Notes under the pieces: generated by a model
The model's input: the letters and a program-made list of their open reading frames with translations, nothing else
The model's database searches: none
What the model was told of the DNA's origin: nothing
Shown here: positions 17,038-26,465 of the stretch, one piece after another
Layout of the letters: every line of letters starts with the position of its first letter
How positions within the stretch are numbered: position 1 is the stretch's first letter
Made by a program: the position numbers and the translations under genes
NCBI GenBank assembly: GCA_016934955.1
Contig: JAFGRY010000003.1
Location: 51,373 to 115,372 of the forward strand
Reading direction: 5' to 3'
Source of the DNA: a bacterium
Lineage (GTDB): Bacteria > Zhuqueibacterota > QNDG01 > JAGLOF01
Length of the DNA stretch: 64,000 nt

Positions 17038-17072
17038 TGAAAAAGCCCATCGTGCGAACAACCGATGGGCTT
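17038..17072 (-). terminator. Rho-independent terminator of the TPR gene
   Basis: Perfect 10-bp stem AAGCCCATCG / CGATGGGCTT with a 10-base loop, followed on the minus strand by a short T-run. It lies between the TPR gene and rnfB. Confidence 0.75.
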
Positions 17073-17110
17073 ATGAAAACAGTTCAGGTCATCAGTGTGA
17101 AACAGCCCCG

Positions 17111-18160
17111 TCAGGGAAGCTCTTTTTTCAATTTTTCGATCGCCCAGTTGGCATAATCAGCATACCGGGAATTGGATTTTGCTTTTGTGTAATGGTCGAT
17201 GGCTTTTGCCTTGTCACCAAGACCCGCATACGCCTGTCCCAGGGAAATGTGGACCGGCGCCTCGACATTTCTGTTGCCGTACTGCAGCGCTTTTTCCCCG
17301 GCTTCGATTGTCTCGTTGTAGCGGTTGAGTTTAATCAGGGATTCGGAGAGACGATACCAGCTGCGGCCGTCTTCAGGATCGATCGCCACCGCCTTTTTCA
17401 ATACGTCCACCGACTGTTCATACATGCCCTGTTTGTAGAGCATCACTCCCCAGCTTCTGAAACCCTGGGAGTACTCGGGATTGACCTCGGTGGACAGTCT
17501 GAACGCTTCAGCCGCCTGTTCGAGCTTGCCCTGCTGCTCGTAGATGGTGCCCTTGTGGTAATGCACCCGGAAAAGAGTCGAATCCTTCTGGAGCGCAGTG
17601 TTGAAGTACTGGATCGCCATGTCGACATTGTCCATGGCGGCGTACAGCTGGCCGAGATTCGAGTAGGGCTTCGCATCTTCCGGATCGAGCTCAATCGCCT
17701 TTTTCAGGGCTGCTTCGGCTTCGCTGAACCGCTGCAGGTTTCTCAGTGTCAGCCCGCGCATATTGTAGGCTTTCGCCATATCAGGCAGTGCTTCGATAGC
17801 CTTGTCAAAATAATTCAGTGCCTCGTCCCAGCGTCTGTACTGATAGGACCGCAAACCATTGTTGTAGGCGGTCTTGCCGGCGGCCTCCGTATTGCCTTTT
17901 GACTTGAACTCCTCCTGCAGCGCCTTTATCTCATCGACAACCTTGTTGTACTCGACTTCCAGACGGTCATATTCCTGACGGTTACGCTGCTGCGAGGCAG
18001 CGTTCATTTCTTCCGCGATCCCCACCCGTTTCTTTTCAAGAGCCGCAATTTTCGCCTCATATTCGGCCTTGAGATCTTCCTGGGCAAAAGCATTCTCCTG
18101 AATACCGATTACCAGGGACAGCGTCAAAACGATACCCATCAATGTTGTGAATCTGCGCAT
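17111..18160 (-). CDS. secreted TPR-repeat protein
   Basis: 349 aa. Signal peptide ending near AFAQ (~residue 24), a coiled-coil segment (EAKIAALEKKRVGIAEEM onward, ~30-85), then about six to seven tetratricopeptide repeats recognisable by the A-x-x-x-x-P spacing (for example AIELDPEDAKPYSNLGQLY and AVAIDPEDGRSWYRL). TPR proteins of this kind are periplasmic scaffolds; no enzyme domain is present. The frame is open much further upstream through the tRNA, but the start at 18160 has GGAGG upstream and directly precedes the signal peptide. Confidence 0.85.
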   Translation of the reverse strand: MRRFTTLMGIVLTLSLVIGIQENAFAQEDLKAEYEAKIAALEKKRVGIAEEMNAASQQRNRQEYDRLEVEYNKVVDEIKALQEEFKSKGNTEAAGKTAYNNGLRSYQYRRWDEALNYFDKAIEALPDMAKAYNMRGLTLRNLQRFSEAEAALKKAIELDPEDAKPYSNLGQLYAAMDNVDMAIQYFNTALQKDSTLFRVHYHKGTIYEQQGKLEQAAEAFRLSTEVNPEYSQGFRSWGVMLYKQGMYEQSVDVLKKAVAIDPEDGRSWYRLSESLIKLNRYNETIEAGEKALQYGNRNVEAPVHISLGQAYAGLGDKAKAIDHYTKAKSNSRYADYANWAIEKLKKELP

Positions 18161-18213
18161 TATTCTTCCCTCCACCATAATTCGTATCTGCATAAGACAA
18201 TCGAATGAGGTTG

Positions 18214-18298
18214 TGCCGAAGGGGGGATTCGAACCCCCACACCCTTTCGAGTACTGCCCCCTCAAGACAGCGTGTCTACCAAGTTCCACCACTTCGGC
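18214..18298 (-). tRNA. tRNA-Leu (anticodon GAG)
   Basis: Acceptor stem GCCGAAG / CTTCGGC, D-loop TTGGTAGACAC, anticodon loop TTGAGGG giving GAG, a long variable arm typical of class II tRNA-Leu, and T-loop GGTTCGAATCC. Discriminator base A; the 3' CCA is not encoded. It sits between secG and the TPR gene on the same strand. Confidence 0.95.
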
Positions 18299-18329
18299 AT
18301 ATATGGGAGTGACAGCATTGCCGCCGTCA

Positions 18330-18701
18330 CTATTCCTGCTGATCTGCGTCGGGCGCCTGCTGCTGTCCGCCCTGGTCCGCGGCCGGGATCGTCGGCAGCA
18401 GTGTCGCCGGCGTCGATGTCTCGGACTCCCGTTCCGCCATCTGTTCCACGAAACTCCGCTGCTCACCCGATGTGCCGGATGTGATCAATCCGATCGTAAT
18501 CGACGTGAGCGCAAAGGCGATACCGGCCCACATGGTGACCTTCGAGAGGAAGGTGGCCGCGCCTCTGCCTCCCAGCATGCTGCTGCCCGCACCGCCCCCG
18601 AACATACCGGAAAGGCCGCTCCCCTTGCTGGATTGCATCAAAATGCTGATGATCAAAACGATACTGACCAAAACATGTATAACGGTTAAAAATGCTACCA
18701 T
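18330..18701 (-). CDS. secG: preprotein translocase subunit SecG
   Basis: 123 aa. Two membrane helices (residues ~3-22 and ~52-72) with the family-specific cytoplasmic loop LMQSSKGSGLSGMFGGG between them. The C-terminal ~45 residue Gln/Pro/Ala-rich tail is longer than in E. coli, a common variation. SecG stabilises the SecYEG channel. It directly follows tpiA, a common gene order in bacteria. Confidence 0.93.
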   Translation of the reverse strand: MVAFLTVIHVLVSIVLIISILMQSSKGSGLSGMFGGGAGSSMLGGRGAATFLSKVTMWAGIAFALTSITIGLITSGTSGEQRSFVEQMAERESETSTPATLLPTIPAADQGGQQQAPDADQQE

Positions 18702-18720
18702 ACAGATACTCCCGCTGAAA

Positions 18721-19485
18721 TTAGTACAGAGCGGCCTCCGCGATGGCCAGGAAACTGTCGGCTTTCAGACTCGCGCCTCCAACGAGTGCGCCGTCTATAT
18801 CCGGCTGATGAAGCAGTTCCCGGGCGTTTTCCGGTTTTACGCTGCCGCCGTATAGAATACGTATTGTCGCTGCTTTACCCTCTCCGCAAACGGTTCCCAG
18901 CCATTCACGTATTACACGATGGACCTGCTGCGCCTGTTCCGGAGTTGCTGTTTTTCCGGTCCCGATTGCCCATACCGGCTCATAGGCAACGGTGACGCGA
19001 GGTATCCGGTCCCTGGGCACATCCGTGAACGCCTTGCTGATCTGCCGTTCGATCACCGCTTCCGTTTTTCCCGCGTTCCGCTCGGAAAGCGTTTCCCCGA
19101 TACAGAGTACCGGCATCAGGCCCTCATCCAGAGCGTGCCTCAGTTTTCTATTGATCATGGCATCATCTTCCAGAAAAATCGTTCTGCGCTCGGAATGACC
19201 GATGATGGCCAAATGCACACCCATATCCTTGAGCATTGCCGGAGATATCTCCCCGGTAAAGGCACCGTTTCTCTCCCAGCAGACGTTCTGGGCGCCGACT
19301 TGAATCGTGCTGTTGCTCAGCAGCTTGACCGCATCCCGCAAATAGATGGCAGGGGGAAAAACCGCTATATCGACATCATCTTCCCCGGAAAATCCGTGGT
19401 CCAGGGTCCGCATCAGGTCCGCGGCCTGGGAAGACAGCATGTTCATCTTCCAGTTTCCGGCGATAAAGGGTCGTCTCACGCCCAC
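18721..19485 (-). CDS. tpiA: triosephosphate isomerase
   Basis: 254 aa TIM barrel interconverting dihydroxyacetone phosphate and glyceraldehyde 3-phosphate. Catalytic residues in AGNWKMN (Lys), GHSERR (His) and [12 protein letters not shown] (Glu) and the phosphate-binding [11 protein letters not shown] are all present. Overlaps the end of pgk by 10 bases, so translation is probably coupled. Confidence 0.97.
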   Translation of the reverse strand: MGVRRPFIAGNWKMNMLSSQAADLMRTLDHGFSGEDDVDIAVFPPAIYLRDAVKLLSNSTIQVGAQNVCWERNGAFTGEISPAMLKDMGVHLAIIGHSERRTIFLEDDAMINRKLRHALDEGLMPVLCIGETLSERNAGKTEAVIERQISKAFTDVPRDRIPRVTVAYEPVWAIGTGKTATPEQAQQVHRVIREWLGTVCGEGKAATIRILYGGSVKPENARELLHQPDIDGALVGGASLKADSFLAIAEAALY

Positions 19486-20690
19486 TCTCCCTCCCGGTCG
19501 GTCAAGGCGGCCACACCGGGCAGCACCTTCCCCTCAAGAAACTCGAGGGACGCGCCCCCTCCGGTCGAAACATGGGACATCCTGGCTTCGAGACCCGCTT
19601 TTTTTACGGCTGCAGCCGAATCACCGCCGCCGATGATGGTGGTGGCGCCCTGGTCCGTCAGTTCCGCCAGCATGGCCGCGATACCCAGTGTTCCCCTGCT
19701 GGTGGCCTCGAGTTCGAACACACCCATGGGGCCGTTCCAGATGATGGTGCGGGCGTCATGACACACGGCTTTGAATGCTTCGATGGATCTGGGACCGATA
19801 TCGAGACCCTTCCAGCCCGCGGGAATGTCATCCACCGAAACGGTTTTTACGGAACCGATCTCCCGCGCGGCAAAATCGAACCGGTCTGACACCACACAGT
19901 CCACCGGCAGCACAATCTGCTCCGCTCTTTCCGCAAGCAGACCCGCGGCAAGTTCCAGGCTCTCGGCATCGAGCATTGAATCACCGATCTCCTTGCCTGC
20001 CGCTTTCAGAAATGTAAACATCATGCCGCCGCCGATAATGATGGCATCGACAAGCCCGATGATATGTTCGATTACCGGTATCTTGTCGGCGATTTTGGCG
20101 CCGCCGAGAATCGCTATGTACGGGCGGTCGGGCCGGGTCACGGCACCGCCGAGAAATCTCAGCTCCTTCTCCATCAGAAAACCTGACACGCAGGCATCAA
20201 AATGGGCGGTAACTCCCACTGTGGATGCATGGGCCCGATGAGCGGTGCCGAATGCGTCATTGGCATACACATCGCCAAGCGCGGCAAGCTGAGCGGCAAA
20301 GCCGGGATCGTTTGCCGTTTCTTCCGGGTGGAAACGGAGGTTTTCCAGCAGCAGCACCGCTCCATTGCGGAGAGCGCGCGTCTGATGCTCGACATCGGCT
20401 CCGACACAATCGGGAGCGAACCCCACGGGCCGGCCCAGCAGGGAACTCAGGCGTTCGGCAACGGGCTTCAGGCTCATGCCCGGAACAACGCTGCCTTTCG
20501 GCCTGCCCAGGTGGGACATGAGAATGACTTTCGCCCCCTTGTCGACAGCGTACTCTATGGACGGCAGCGCGGCTCTGATCCGGTTGTCATCGGTGATTGC
20601 ACGGTGTTCGTCCAGCGGCACGTTGAAATCAACGCGCATCAGCAGCCGCTTTCCGTGCAGTTCGACATCTTGTAATGTCAGTTTGTTCAT
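19476..20690 (-). CDS. pgk: phosphoglycerate kinase
   Basis: 404 aa glycolytic kinase. N-terminal substrate site RVDFNVPLD and SHLGRP, C-terminal nucleotide site with WNGPMGVFE and GGGDSAAA. Normal length. Part of the gap-pgk-tpiA-secG operon; it starts 21 bases after gap. Confidence 0.97.
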   Translation of the reverse strand: MNKLTLQDVELHGKRLLMRVDFNVPLDEHRAITDDNRIRAALPSIEYAVDKGAKVILMSHLGRPKGSVVPGMSLKPVAERLSSLLGRPVGFAPDCVGADVEHQTRALRNGAVLLLENLRFHPEETANDPGFAAQLAALGDVYANDAFGTAHRAHASTVGVTAHFDACVSGFLMEKELRFLGGAVTRPDRPYIAILGGAKIADKIPVIEHIIGLVDAIIIGGGMMFTFLKAAGKEIGDSMLDAESLELAAGLLAERAEQIVLPVDCVVSDRFDFAAREIGSVKTVSVDDIPAGWKGLDIGPRSIEAFKAVCHDARTIIWNGPMGVFELEATSRGTLGIAAMLAELTDQGATTIIGGGDSAAAVKKAGLEARMSHVSTGGGASLEFLEGKVLPGVAALTDREGEWA

Positions 20691-20711
20691 TCCGTCGGTT
20701 CATCGCTCCTG

Positions 20712-21707
20712 TTAGAGCGCCGCCATTTTTTCTATCAAATCGACCATCCGGCATGAGTAGCCGTATTCGTTATCGTACCAGGAGATGATCTTTACCAGAT
20801 TATCACCTATCGTCATGGTCGAAAGACTGTCAAATACACTCGAGTGGGGATTCCCGATAATATCCACCGACACCAGCGGTTCGTCGGAGTATTGCAGGAT
20901 TCCCTTCATGGGGCCTTCTGCATACCGTTTGACGGCAGCATTGATCTCGTCGGCCGTCGCGGGTTTTTCCAGTTCCGCGACCAGGTCCACCATCGATCCG
21001 TCGGGTGTGGGGACGCGTACGGCCATCCCGTTGAGTTTTCCGTTCAGATCGGGAATGACCTTGCCCACCGCTTTGGCGGCGCCGGTAGTCGTCGGGATCA
21101 TCGACATCGCGGCCGCCCGCGCCCTGCGCAGGTCGGAATGAGGCAGATCGAGAATTTTCTGATCATTGGTGTAGGCGTGGATCGTCGTCATCAGGCCTTT
21201 TTTGATTCCGAATGTCTCATGGAGCACTTTTGCTACCGGTGCGAGACAGTTGGTGGTGCAGGACGCATTGGATACGATCGCATGTTCCGGTTTCAGATCA
21301 TCATCGTTAACGCCAAGCACGATCGTCGCATCGATCTGGTCCTTTGCGGGAACGGAGAGCAGCACTTTACGCGCACCGGCTTCGAGATGCGCGGCGATCT
21401 GGTCCCGCTTCCTGAAAATACCCGTGGACTCCACGGCGACATCAATCCCGAGAGCTTTCCAGGGAAGAGCCGCAGGATTTTTTTCGGAGAGGACACGCAC
21501 CGCCCGCCCATCGACGACGATGCTGTTTCCGTCCGCATGCACCTCCCCGGGAAAACGGCCGTGGACTGAGTCGTATTTGAGAAGATGAGCCAGTGTCGCC
21601 GCATCGGTAAGATCATTTACGGCAACGATTTCGATGTCTTTGCGTGTGCTGGCGGCCCTGAAAACCAGTCTGCCGATCCGGCCGAAACCGTTAATGGCTA
21701 ATTTCAT
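20712..21707 (-). CDS. gap: glyceraldehyde-3-phosphate dehydrogenase
   Basis: 331 aa phosphorylating NAD-type GAPDH. GFGRIGR nucleotide loop, catalytic Cys in [12 protein letters not shown], and C-terminal [12 protein letters not shown] are present. It is the first gene of the glycolytic operon, with ribosome site GGAGGAAG and a strong promoter about 120 bases upstream. Confidence 0.97.
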   Translation of the reverse strand: MKLAINGFGRIGRLVFRAASTRKDIEIVAVNDLTDAATLAHLLKYDSVHGRFPGEVHADGNSIVVDGRAVRVLSEKNPAALPWKALGIDVAVESTGIFRKRDQIAAHLEAGARKVLLSVPAKDQIDATIVLGVNDDDLKPEHAIVSNASCTTNCLAPVAKVLHETFGIKKGLMTTIHAYTNDQKILDLPHSDLRRARAAAMSMIPTTTGAAKAVGKVIPDLNGKLNGMAVRVPTPDGSMVDLVAELEKPATADEINAAVKRYAEGPMKGILQYSDEPLVSVDIIGNPHSSVFDSLSTMTIGDNLVKIISWYDNEYGYSCRMVDLIEKMAAL

Positions 21708-21732
21708 CTCTTCCTCCGCTCAAGGGACAAAA

Positions 21733-21751
21733 GCTATGAGCAGCTCATAGC
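21733..21751. promoter_or_regulatory. perfect 19-base palindrome in the gap leader
   Basis: GCTATGAGC and GCTCATAGC separated by one base. It lies in the 5' untranslated leader of gap, ~25 bases before the start codon, and on the transcript is followed by UUUU. It could be a repressor operator, a 5' stabilising stem or a weak attenuator; the sequence does not decide. Confidence 0.5.
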
Positions 21752-21823
21752 CTGACCTAACTATATGTAATTCAGTGAAGAACGTATCCGTTTCGAACAC
21801 ATACGGCCCACAATCAAGATTAA

Positions 21824-21852
21824 ATAATAAAAATTTTTACCTGAAATGTCAA
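21824..21852 (-). promoter_or_regulatory. strong sigma-70 promoter of the gap-pgk-tpiA operon
   Basis: On the minus strand consensus TTGACA (21852-21847), exact 17-base spacer, TATTAT (21829-21824). Leader of roughly 110 bases to gap. Confidence 0.85.
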
Positions 21853-21865
21853 GCGAAATATCGCG

Positions 21866-22627
21866 CTACCTGAATGCATGCAGCCCCAGCACCGGTCGTG
21901 CCAGAGCTGCGCCGGACACTCTCCCGGCGCCGGCGGCGACAAGCGCCTCCGCGGCGCTGTTCATCGTCGCGCCCGTGGTAACCACATCATCGATGATCAG
22001 CACATGACTGCCCCGAACCGCGTCCCGGTTTCGCACCTGAAATACCCCGGCCGTATTGACCTGCCGCTCCTCCCCTGAGAGTGATGTCTGGGTGACCGTT
22101 GGGCGCACGCGCTTCAAAACGGAGCTGCTCACCGGAATAGTGAGCCGTGATGCGATCCCCCGGGCGATCATCCGGCTCTGGTTATAGCCCCGCTCCCGCC
22201 TGCGCAGAGCATGCAGCGGTACGGGCACTATGAGATCGCACCGTTCCCGCAGCAGACACGCGCGAAGCCGGTCCGCGGCCAGTTCCCCCATCCAGACGCC
22301 GAGGCGCGGCCGGCCGCTGTATTTGATCGCCTGAATGATCCGGCCGAGAAGCGGTGAATAGTCCCAGCAGGCGATCACCTGCGAGAGATAAAACTTCCCC
22401 GCGCAATAGCTGAAATCGGAGCCTTCGCTCCAGCGTCTCATATCAGGATCGCTTGCGAGGAGCAGACGGCAGCGGCGGCAGAGACCCGCCGCCGCTGCCG
22501 CAGGCAGGCCGCAGCCGGGACAGTAGGGCGGATACAGATAGTTCAGCAGCAGTGTCCCGGCATAAAGAAGAGGCTTCCCCGCGTAGGAAGCCTCTCTGGT
22601 AATAAGAGAAACGAGTCGTTGACCCAT
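21866..22627 (-). CDS. ComF-family phosphoribosyltransferase
   Basis: 253 aa. N-terminal zinc-finger-like CPGCGLP...CRRCR, the ComF signature VPVPLHALRRRERGYNQS and PRPP-binding loop LIIDDVVTTGAT. ComF proteins are associated with DNA uptake in competent species, but many carriers are not known to be competent and the reaction is unsettled. Convergence with nearby competence genes is not seen. Follows the outer-membrane protein gene by 25 bases. Confidence 0.88.
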   Translation of the reverse strand: MGQRLVSLITREASYAGKPLLYAGTLLLNYLYPPYCPGCGLPAAAAAGLCRRCRLLLASDPDMRRWSEGSDFSYCAGKFYLSQVIACWDYSPLLGRIIQAIKYSGRPRLGVWMGELAADRLRACLLRERCDLIVPVPLHALRRRERGYNQSRMIARGIASRLTIPVSSSVLKRVRPTVTQTSLSGEERQVNTAGVFQVRNRDAVRGSHVLIIDDVVTTGATMNSAAEALVAAGAGRVSGAALARPVLGLHAFR

Positions 22628-22652
22628 GTATCTTCCTGATACGTGTTGCTGT

Positions 22653-23963
22653 CTAGCGCCTGGGAGCGAAATCCAGTCCCAGATCGAGGGCGAACGCTAC
22701 TCCCTTGCTGCTCGCCGGCGTGATCCCTCCCCTGCTCATGACGGCGAGATCGAGCACAAAACAGCCGGGACGTATACCGAGACCGAAGGAAGCGCCGAAA
22801 CCGGCCCGCCCCCCCAGGCAAACACCCGCCCGCAGGGGCAGCCAGGGGACACCCGACCATTCGGTGCCCAGGGAAAACTGCGGCTTAGTGCCGACAAACG
22901 CGTTTTCTGAAAAGCCCTGGCGGTAATCGGCGGCAATGAGCATGCGGCCCTCTGTATAGGCCGCACCGATTTTCAGCACCGGCGGCATGCGGGAAGACCA
23001 GGAAGCGAGTTCGGTGGTCCAGGTGGAATCCGTGAAATCTTCATCGAAATCCGTGACCACGGAAACGGAATCGGCGGTAAACAGCCCTTCTTCCCGGGAC
23101 ACGTCATTCTGCCACGAAATGGTGCCGAAGGTGTTGGCGATACTGAACCCGACGGTCCACTTTTCCTTGAACACGGCAGCCGCGCCCAGATCCATCCCCC
23201 ATCCGAGCCGCCCGCTGTTATACGCGTAGATGACATCATAGGCGGCATCGATATCGGCACCGTAGGGTTTGAGATTTACCATGACGTCGGTATCGTTGGT
23301 ACTGGCATAGCCGCCGCCGTAAAACGCGTGCAGCGTGGCGCCGACACTGAACCAGTCGGCGAAGCCGACCGGAATCGGCTGTCCCCAGGACAGTCCGACG
23401 GCACCGTAGCCGAGTCCGTGACCGCCGGCATCGCCGAAGGAGTACTGCTTGTTGATGCGGGTCCCCTGCAGGGGAATTTCCAGGAACGATTTGTCGATCG
23501 AAAAACTGGCGGCCGCATCGCTGGCAATGGAGAACGCGAACCTCCCCACCGAGAAGGAGAACGATCGCACCTCTGTCAGCATGCTGACGTTCAATCCGTC
23601 ATCCGGAATGGCATCAAGCAGTTCCTCAATATCCCGGGCGCTCCAGTAGATCGTATTATCGGCATCGGCTCCGTCTACAAAATAACGATCGTAGAGCCCC
23701 TTTGTAAAGGCATTGTTGTTTACAGAAGCACCGGCCGAGACAAAGGTGAAGGAGAAGCGGGAATTATCGGGCAGTCCGAGATTTGCGGGATTCCAGTCCG
23801 CGGCATGTACGCCCCGGGCCAGGGCCGTATAGGCCCCTCCCATGCCGAGGGCGCGGGCTGTCAGCTGCGCCTCACTTGTTCCCGCGCTGAAGAACAGCAC
23901 AAAAGCGGGCAGGATCACCGCCGCTCTGACAAGCGGCATCATATTCCGTGTCGCTCTCGTCAT
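22653..23963 (-). CDS. outer-membrane beta-barrel protein (PorV/FadL-like)
   Basis: 436 aa. Signal peptide to ~residue 32 (TSEAQ), then LTARALGMGGAYTALARGVHAADWNPANLGL, the N-terminal hatch-like signature shared by FadL, PorV and UPF0164-type barrels, followed by alternating beta strands. It ends in LGLDFAPRR. Function is unknown; such barrels transport hydrophobic compounds or support secretion. The start overlaps the stop of the upstream lipoprotein gene by 4 bases, indicating a two-gene unit. Confidence 0.75.
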   Translation of the reverse strand: MTRATRNMMPLVRAAVILPAFVLFFSAGTSEAQLTARALGMGGAYTALARGVHAADWNPANLGLPDNSRFSFTFVSAGASVNNNAFTKGLYDRYFVDGADADNTIYWSARDIEELLDAIPDDGLNVSMLTEVRSFSFSVGRFAFSIASDAAASFSIDKSFLEIPLQGTRINKQYSFGDAGGHGLGYGAVGLSWGQPIPVGFADWFSVGATLHAFYGGGYASTNDTDVMVNLKPYGADIDAAYDVIYAYNSGRLGWGMDLGAAAVFKEKWTVGFSIANTFGTISWQNDVSREEGLFTADSVSVVTDFDEDFTDSTWTTELASWSSRMPPVLKIGAAYTEGRMLIAADYRQGFSENAFVGTKPQFSLGTEWSGVPWLPLRAGVCLGGRAGFGASFGLGIRPGCFVLDLAVMSRGGITPASSKGVAFALDLGLDFAPRR

Positions 23964-25489
23964 GACGCACCCCCTTCCCCCTCATCCTCTTCGGGAATTT
24001 TTGTGTTGAGCATGGCCGTAAGGCGCGCTTCAACTTCGATGAAATCCTGCGGCCGTATCCTCACCATCAGCGCGGTACCGGGAAAATCGATCTCGACCCC
24101 CCAGAACAGCATCTCATTGTTGCGGAAAAGGTCGAGTTCCGCATCACCGAGATCGATATCGATGGATCCCGGGGCCGTACCGGTGACCACCGCGGGTGAA
24201 CCGCCGTCCGTGGGAGCGGCCCCGAACCCGGCGGTAATGCTCAAATCGGCACCGCCCGGATCGTAGATAGTGCTGTCCGACCGTGTGGCCGAAAACACGA
24301 TTCGCACCGTCACTCCGAGAGGAAGGCCGTTGAGAATATCGGCGGTGAGGTGGGCGCTCACGATGTTGTCCCGGAACACGTCCCGGGTATCTTCATCGAG
24401 CTCGAGTGTGTCGGGATCGGTGGTGGAGGCATATCCCGGCAGCCTGATCGTGAGCGGCATGTCGAGGTAGACGACCGCGTCGATCACATGATTTTCATCG
24501 ATCCGCGATGACACGAGCCCGTCCCCGATGAGCATCCGTCCGCTGATGAGCATGCGTTCGGGATGGGCGTTGAAGAAATCCGCCACGCCTTCGATAACGA
24601 TGACGCTCATCTCGCCCGACACCGGAGTGATCGTGTCGAGAACCGTGATCGTGCGCGGAACCCCGTCATCGGTGTCCAGCCCCTGCACCAGCAGGTCCAC
24701 GATGATCGGAAACGCCACTCCCGCATCCACGGCGAGACGCAGATCCACGGTATCGATCTCGAGATCATTGAACTCTTCCGGGAAATCGAGATCCGCTTCC
24801 ATGTCCTCCAGCGGCACTTCCATGTTATTGATGATACCGCTGATCGAGGCGAACGCCAGGTCGCTGAACCTGACTTCCACGTCCACATCCGTCCCGCCGC
24901 TGAGCGAGACCGAAAACCGCATAAAGTTGCTGCCGTTCCAGACCGGAGGGACGATCATATACCCTGCGAGATTGGTATAGACCTCCACCGATGCCCCGTT
25001 TCCTGCCGGCACAGCGGCATCAACGGCGAACATCGCTCCCTGGGTGTCCTTCATATCCGCGAGCTCCAGGTGCGCGTCGACGGCCGTGTTTCCCCTGTTG
25101 GTAAAGGTCAGTCTCAGCATACCCTGCCGGATCACCGCGGTGTCCACGACCACAAGGTCATTGGGGATTTGCAGCGAATCGCTCAGCGATCCGTTTGCGG
25201 GGACCGTGACATTTCTGACAAAGTCATCCACACGCAGCCGGTCACCGACCTCAAACGTCTCGATGTTCTCTTCCAGGCTAAGAACCAACTGCTGACCCTG
25301 CACGGAGAGTTCATCGATATCGTCGACCAGGTCGGACATGACGAATCTTTTTGCTACAAGCGGCAGCTCAAAGAGCACATCCCAATTGGGTGTCGCCGGT
25401 GATTCAAACGTGCACTGGGTTATCAGCGCCGCCAGGGCGAGAAGCACCCCTGACCCGGCGATGATGCCAGCGCGGTTGTCGCCTTTCAT
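23960..25489 (-). CDS. large beta-rich lipoprotein of unknown function
   Basis: 509 aa lipoprotein. Signal peptide with lipobox-like ITQC (Cys26). The rest is rich in Asp/Val with repeating beta-strand patterns (for example VPLEDMEADLDFPEEFNDL) and no recognisable catalytic motif. A GTG two codons upstream is possible, but the ATG at 25489 has GGAGG at normal spacing. Coupled by a 4-base overlap to the barrel gene, so the two may form a cell-surface complex. I do not recognise the family. Confidence 0.65.
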   Translation of the reverse strand: MKGDNRAGIIAGSGVLLALAALITQCTFESPATPNWDVLFELPLVAKRFVMSDLVDDIDELSVQGQQLVLSLEENIETFEVGDRLRVDDFVRNVTVPANGSLSDSLQIPNDLVVVDTAVIRQGMLRLTFTNRGNTAVDAHLELADMKDTQGAMFAVDAAVPAGNGASVEVYTNLAGYMIVPPVWNGSNFMRFSVSLSGGTDVDVEVRFSDLAFASISGIINNMEVPLEDMEADLDFPEEFNDLEIDTVDLRLAVDAGVAFPIIVDLLVQGLDTDDGVPRTITVLDTITPVSGEMSVIVIEGVADFFNAHPERMLISGRMLIGDGLVSSRIDENHVIDAVVYLDMPLTIRLPGYASTTDPDTLELDEDTRDVFRDNIVSAHLTADILNGLPLGVTVRIVFSATRSDSTIYDPGGADLSITAGFGAAPTDGGSPAVVTGTAPGSIDIDLGDAELDLFRNNEMLFWGVEIDFPGTALMVRIRPQDFIEVEARLTAMLNTKIPEEDEGEGGAS

Positions 25490-25599
25490 ATGCACCTCCG
25501 AACATCTTCATCATACCTGGCGTGGCGGCCCGGCCTTTCGCTCACGTGACCGGGCGCCGCATCATGTATCTGCCATCCTTCCGTATACATTCCTGCGCG

Positions 25600-26388
25600 T
25601 CACGTTCGGGACGTCTCATTCGCGGGACCGTCGGAGCCGCCGTCAATGGTGATTTCGACGGATGCTCCCCGCCGCCATCCTTTCAGCTCAGAGGCAACCC
25701 CGATCACCGTGTTGCGGAGAATCTGCTGCACGAAAGGAACCATGGGAACATCACGCCCCCCTACGTTCAGCCGCACACTGGCCCTGTCGAGCACGCATGC
25801 AGACCGTTCCCTGCGGCCCTGCATGATCGCTTCGGCGAGAGCGGCGCAGGTGAGTCCGCAGCGCCCGCAGCACGCGTCATCCACATAGGGAAGCATGGGG
25901 AAGACGCGTTCCTCAACCAGGTCGGCCAGTCGGGCCAGATCGCACTCGTCCAGCGCGTTGAACACCGGCAGGGACCAGGCATGGCCGCTTTCGCCGCTGA
26001 CCGCTCCGGCCAGAGCGAAGGTGCGCCCGTCGAAGTAGTCTTCCGCATCGGCGCTGGAAGAGGCACAGACGATCCTCGGCAGAGGGAAATCGTGGTATCC
26101 TTCCACAATCAGCCAGTCCGCCGAGATGAGGGAGCGGATCCGGGTGAGATCCATGGGGCCGGTATAGAGAAAATCGGTTTCACCGGCGCTTCTGGCCACT
26201 ACCGGATCGGCTCCCGCCTGCTTGTGCAGCCAGGTGTTTTTTCCGGGGGTATCGATGGAAAAATCGTGGGCGTGTATATCCTTTACCGAAGCTACCCTGA
26301 AACCCTTGTGCCGAAGATGCCGGATAAGTGCGGTCACCAGGGTCGTCTTGCCCGATCCGGTATACCCGCAGACCTGAAACGCCCGCAT
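25600..26388 (-). CDS. mobB: MobB-like molybdopterin-guanine dinucleotide protein with Cys-rich C-terminal extension
   Basis: 262 aa. N-terminal P-loop VCGYTGSGKTTL and SVKDIHAHDFSIDTPGKNTW, a MobB signature, with the Walker-B-like WLIVEGYHD. MobB assists attachment of GMP to molybdopterin. The last ~90 residues form an extra domain containing CCGRCGLTC (a possible metal or Fe-S site) that classical ~170 residue MobB lacks. The start at 26388 follows GGGAGA and begins the P-loop. It lies 77 bases after ecfT and fits with the AOR and ThiS/ThiF genes upstream. Confidence 0.82.
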   Translation of the reverse strand: MRAFQVCGYTGSGKTTLVTALIRHLRHKGFRVASVKDIHAHDFSIDTPGKNTWLHKQAGADPVVARSAGETDFLYTGPMDLTRIRSLISADWLIVEGYHDFPLPRIVCASSSADAEDYFDGRTFALAGAVSGESGHAWSLPVFNALDECDLARLADLVEERVFPMLPYVDDACCGRCGLTCAALAEAIMQGRRERSACVLDRASVRLNVGGRDVPMVPFVQQILRNTVIGVASELKGWRRGASVEITIDGGSDGPANETSRT

Positions 26389-26465
26389 TCGCGATTCTCC
26401 CTCATGTGACGAACAGTGAAATGTAATCAGATATTTGGTCGCATGCAAACGCTAAATGCAGCCGC

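Noticed and set aside
17111..18466. Extended TPR protein starting upstream of the tRNA
   Set aside because: The extension reads through tRNA-Leu and lacks a ribosome site; the signal peptide begins at 18160.
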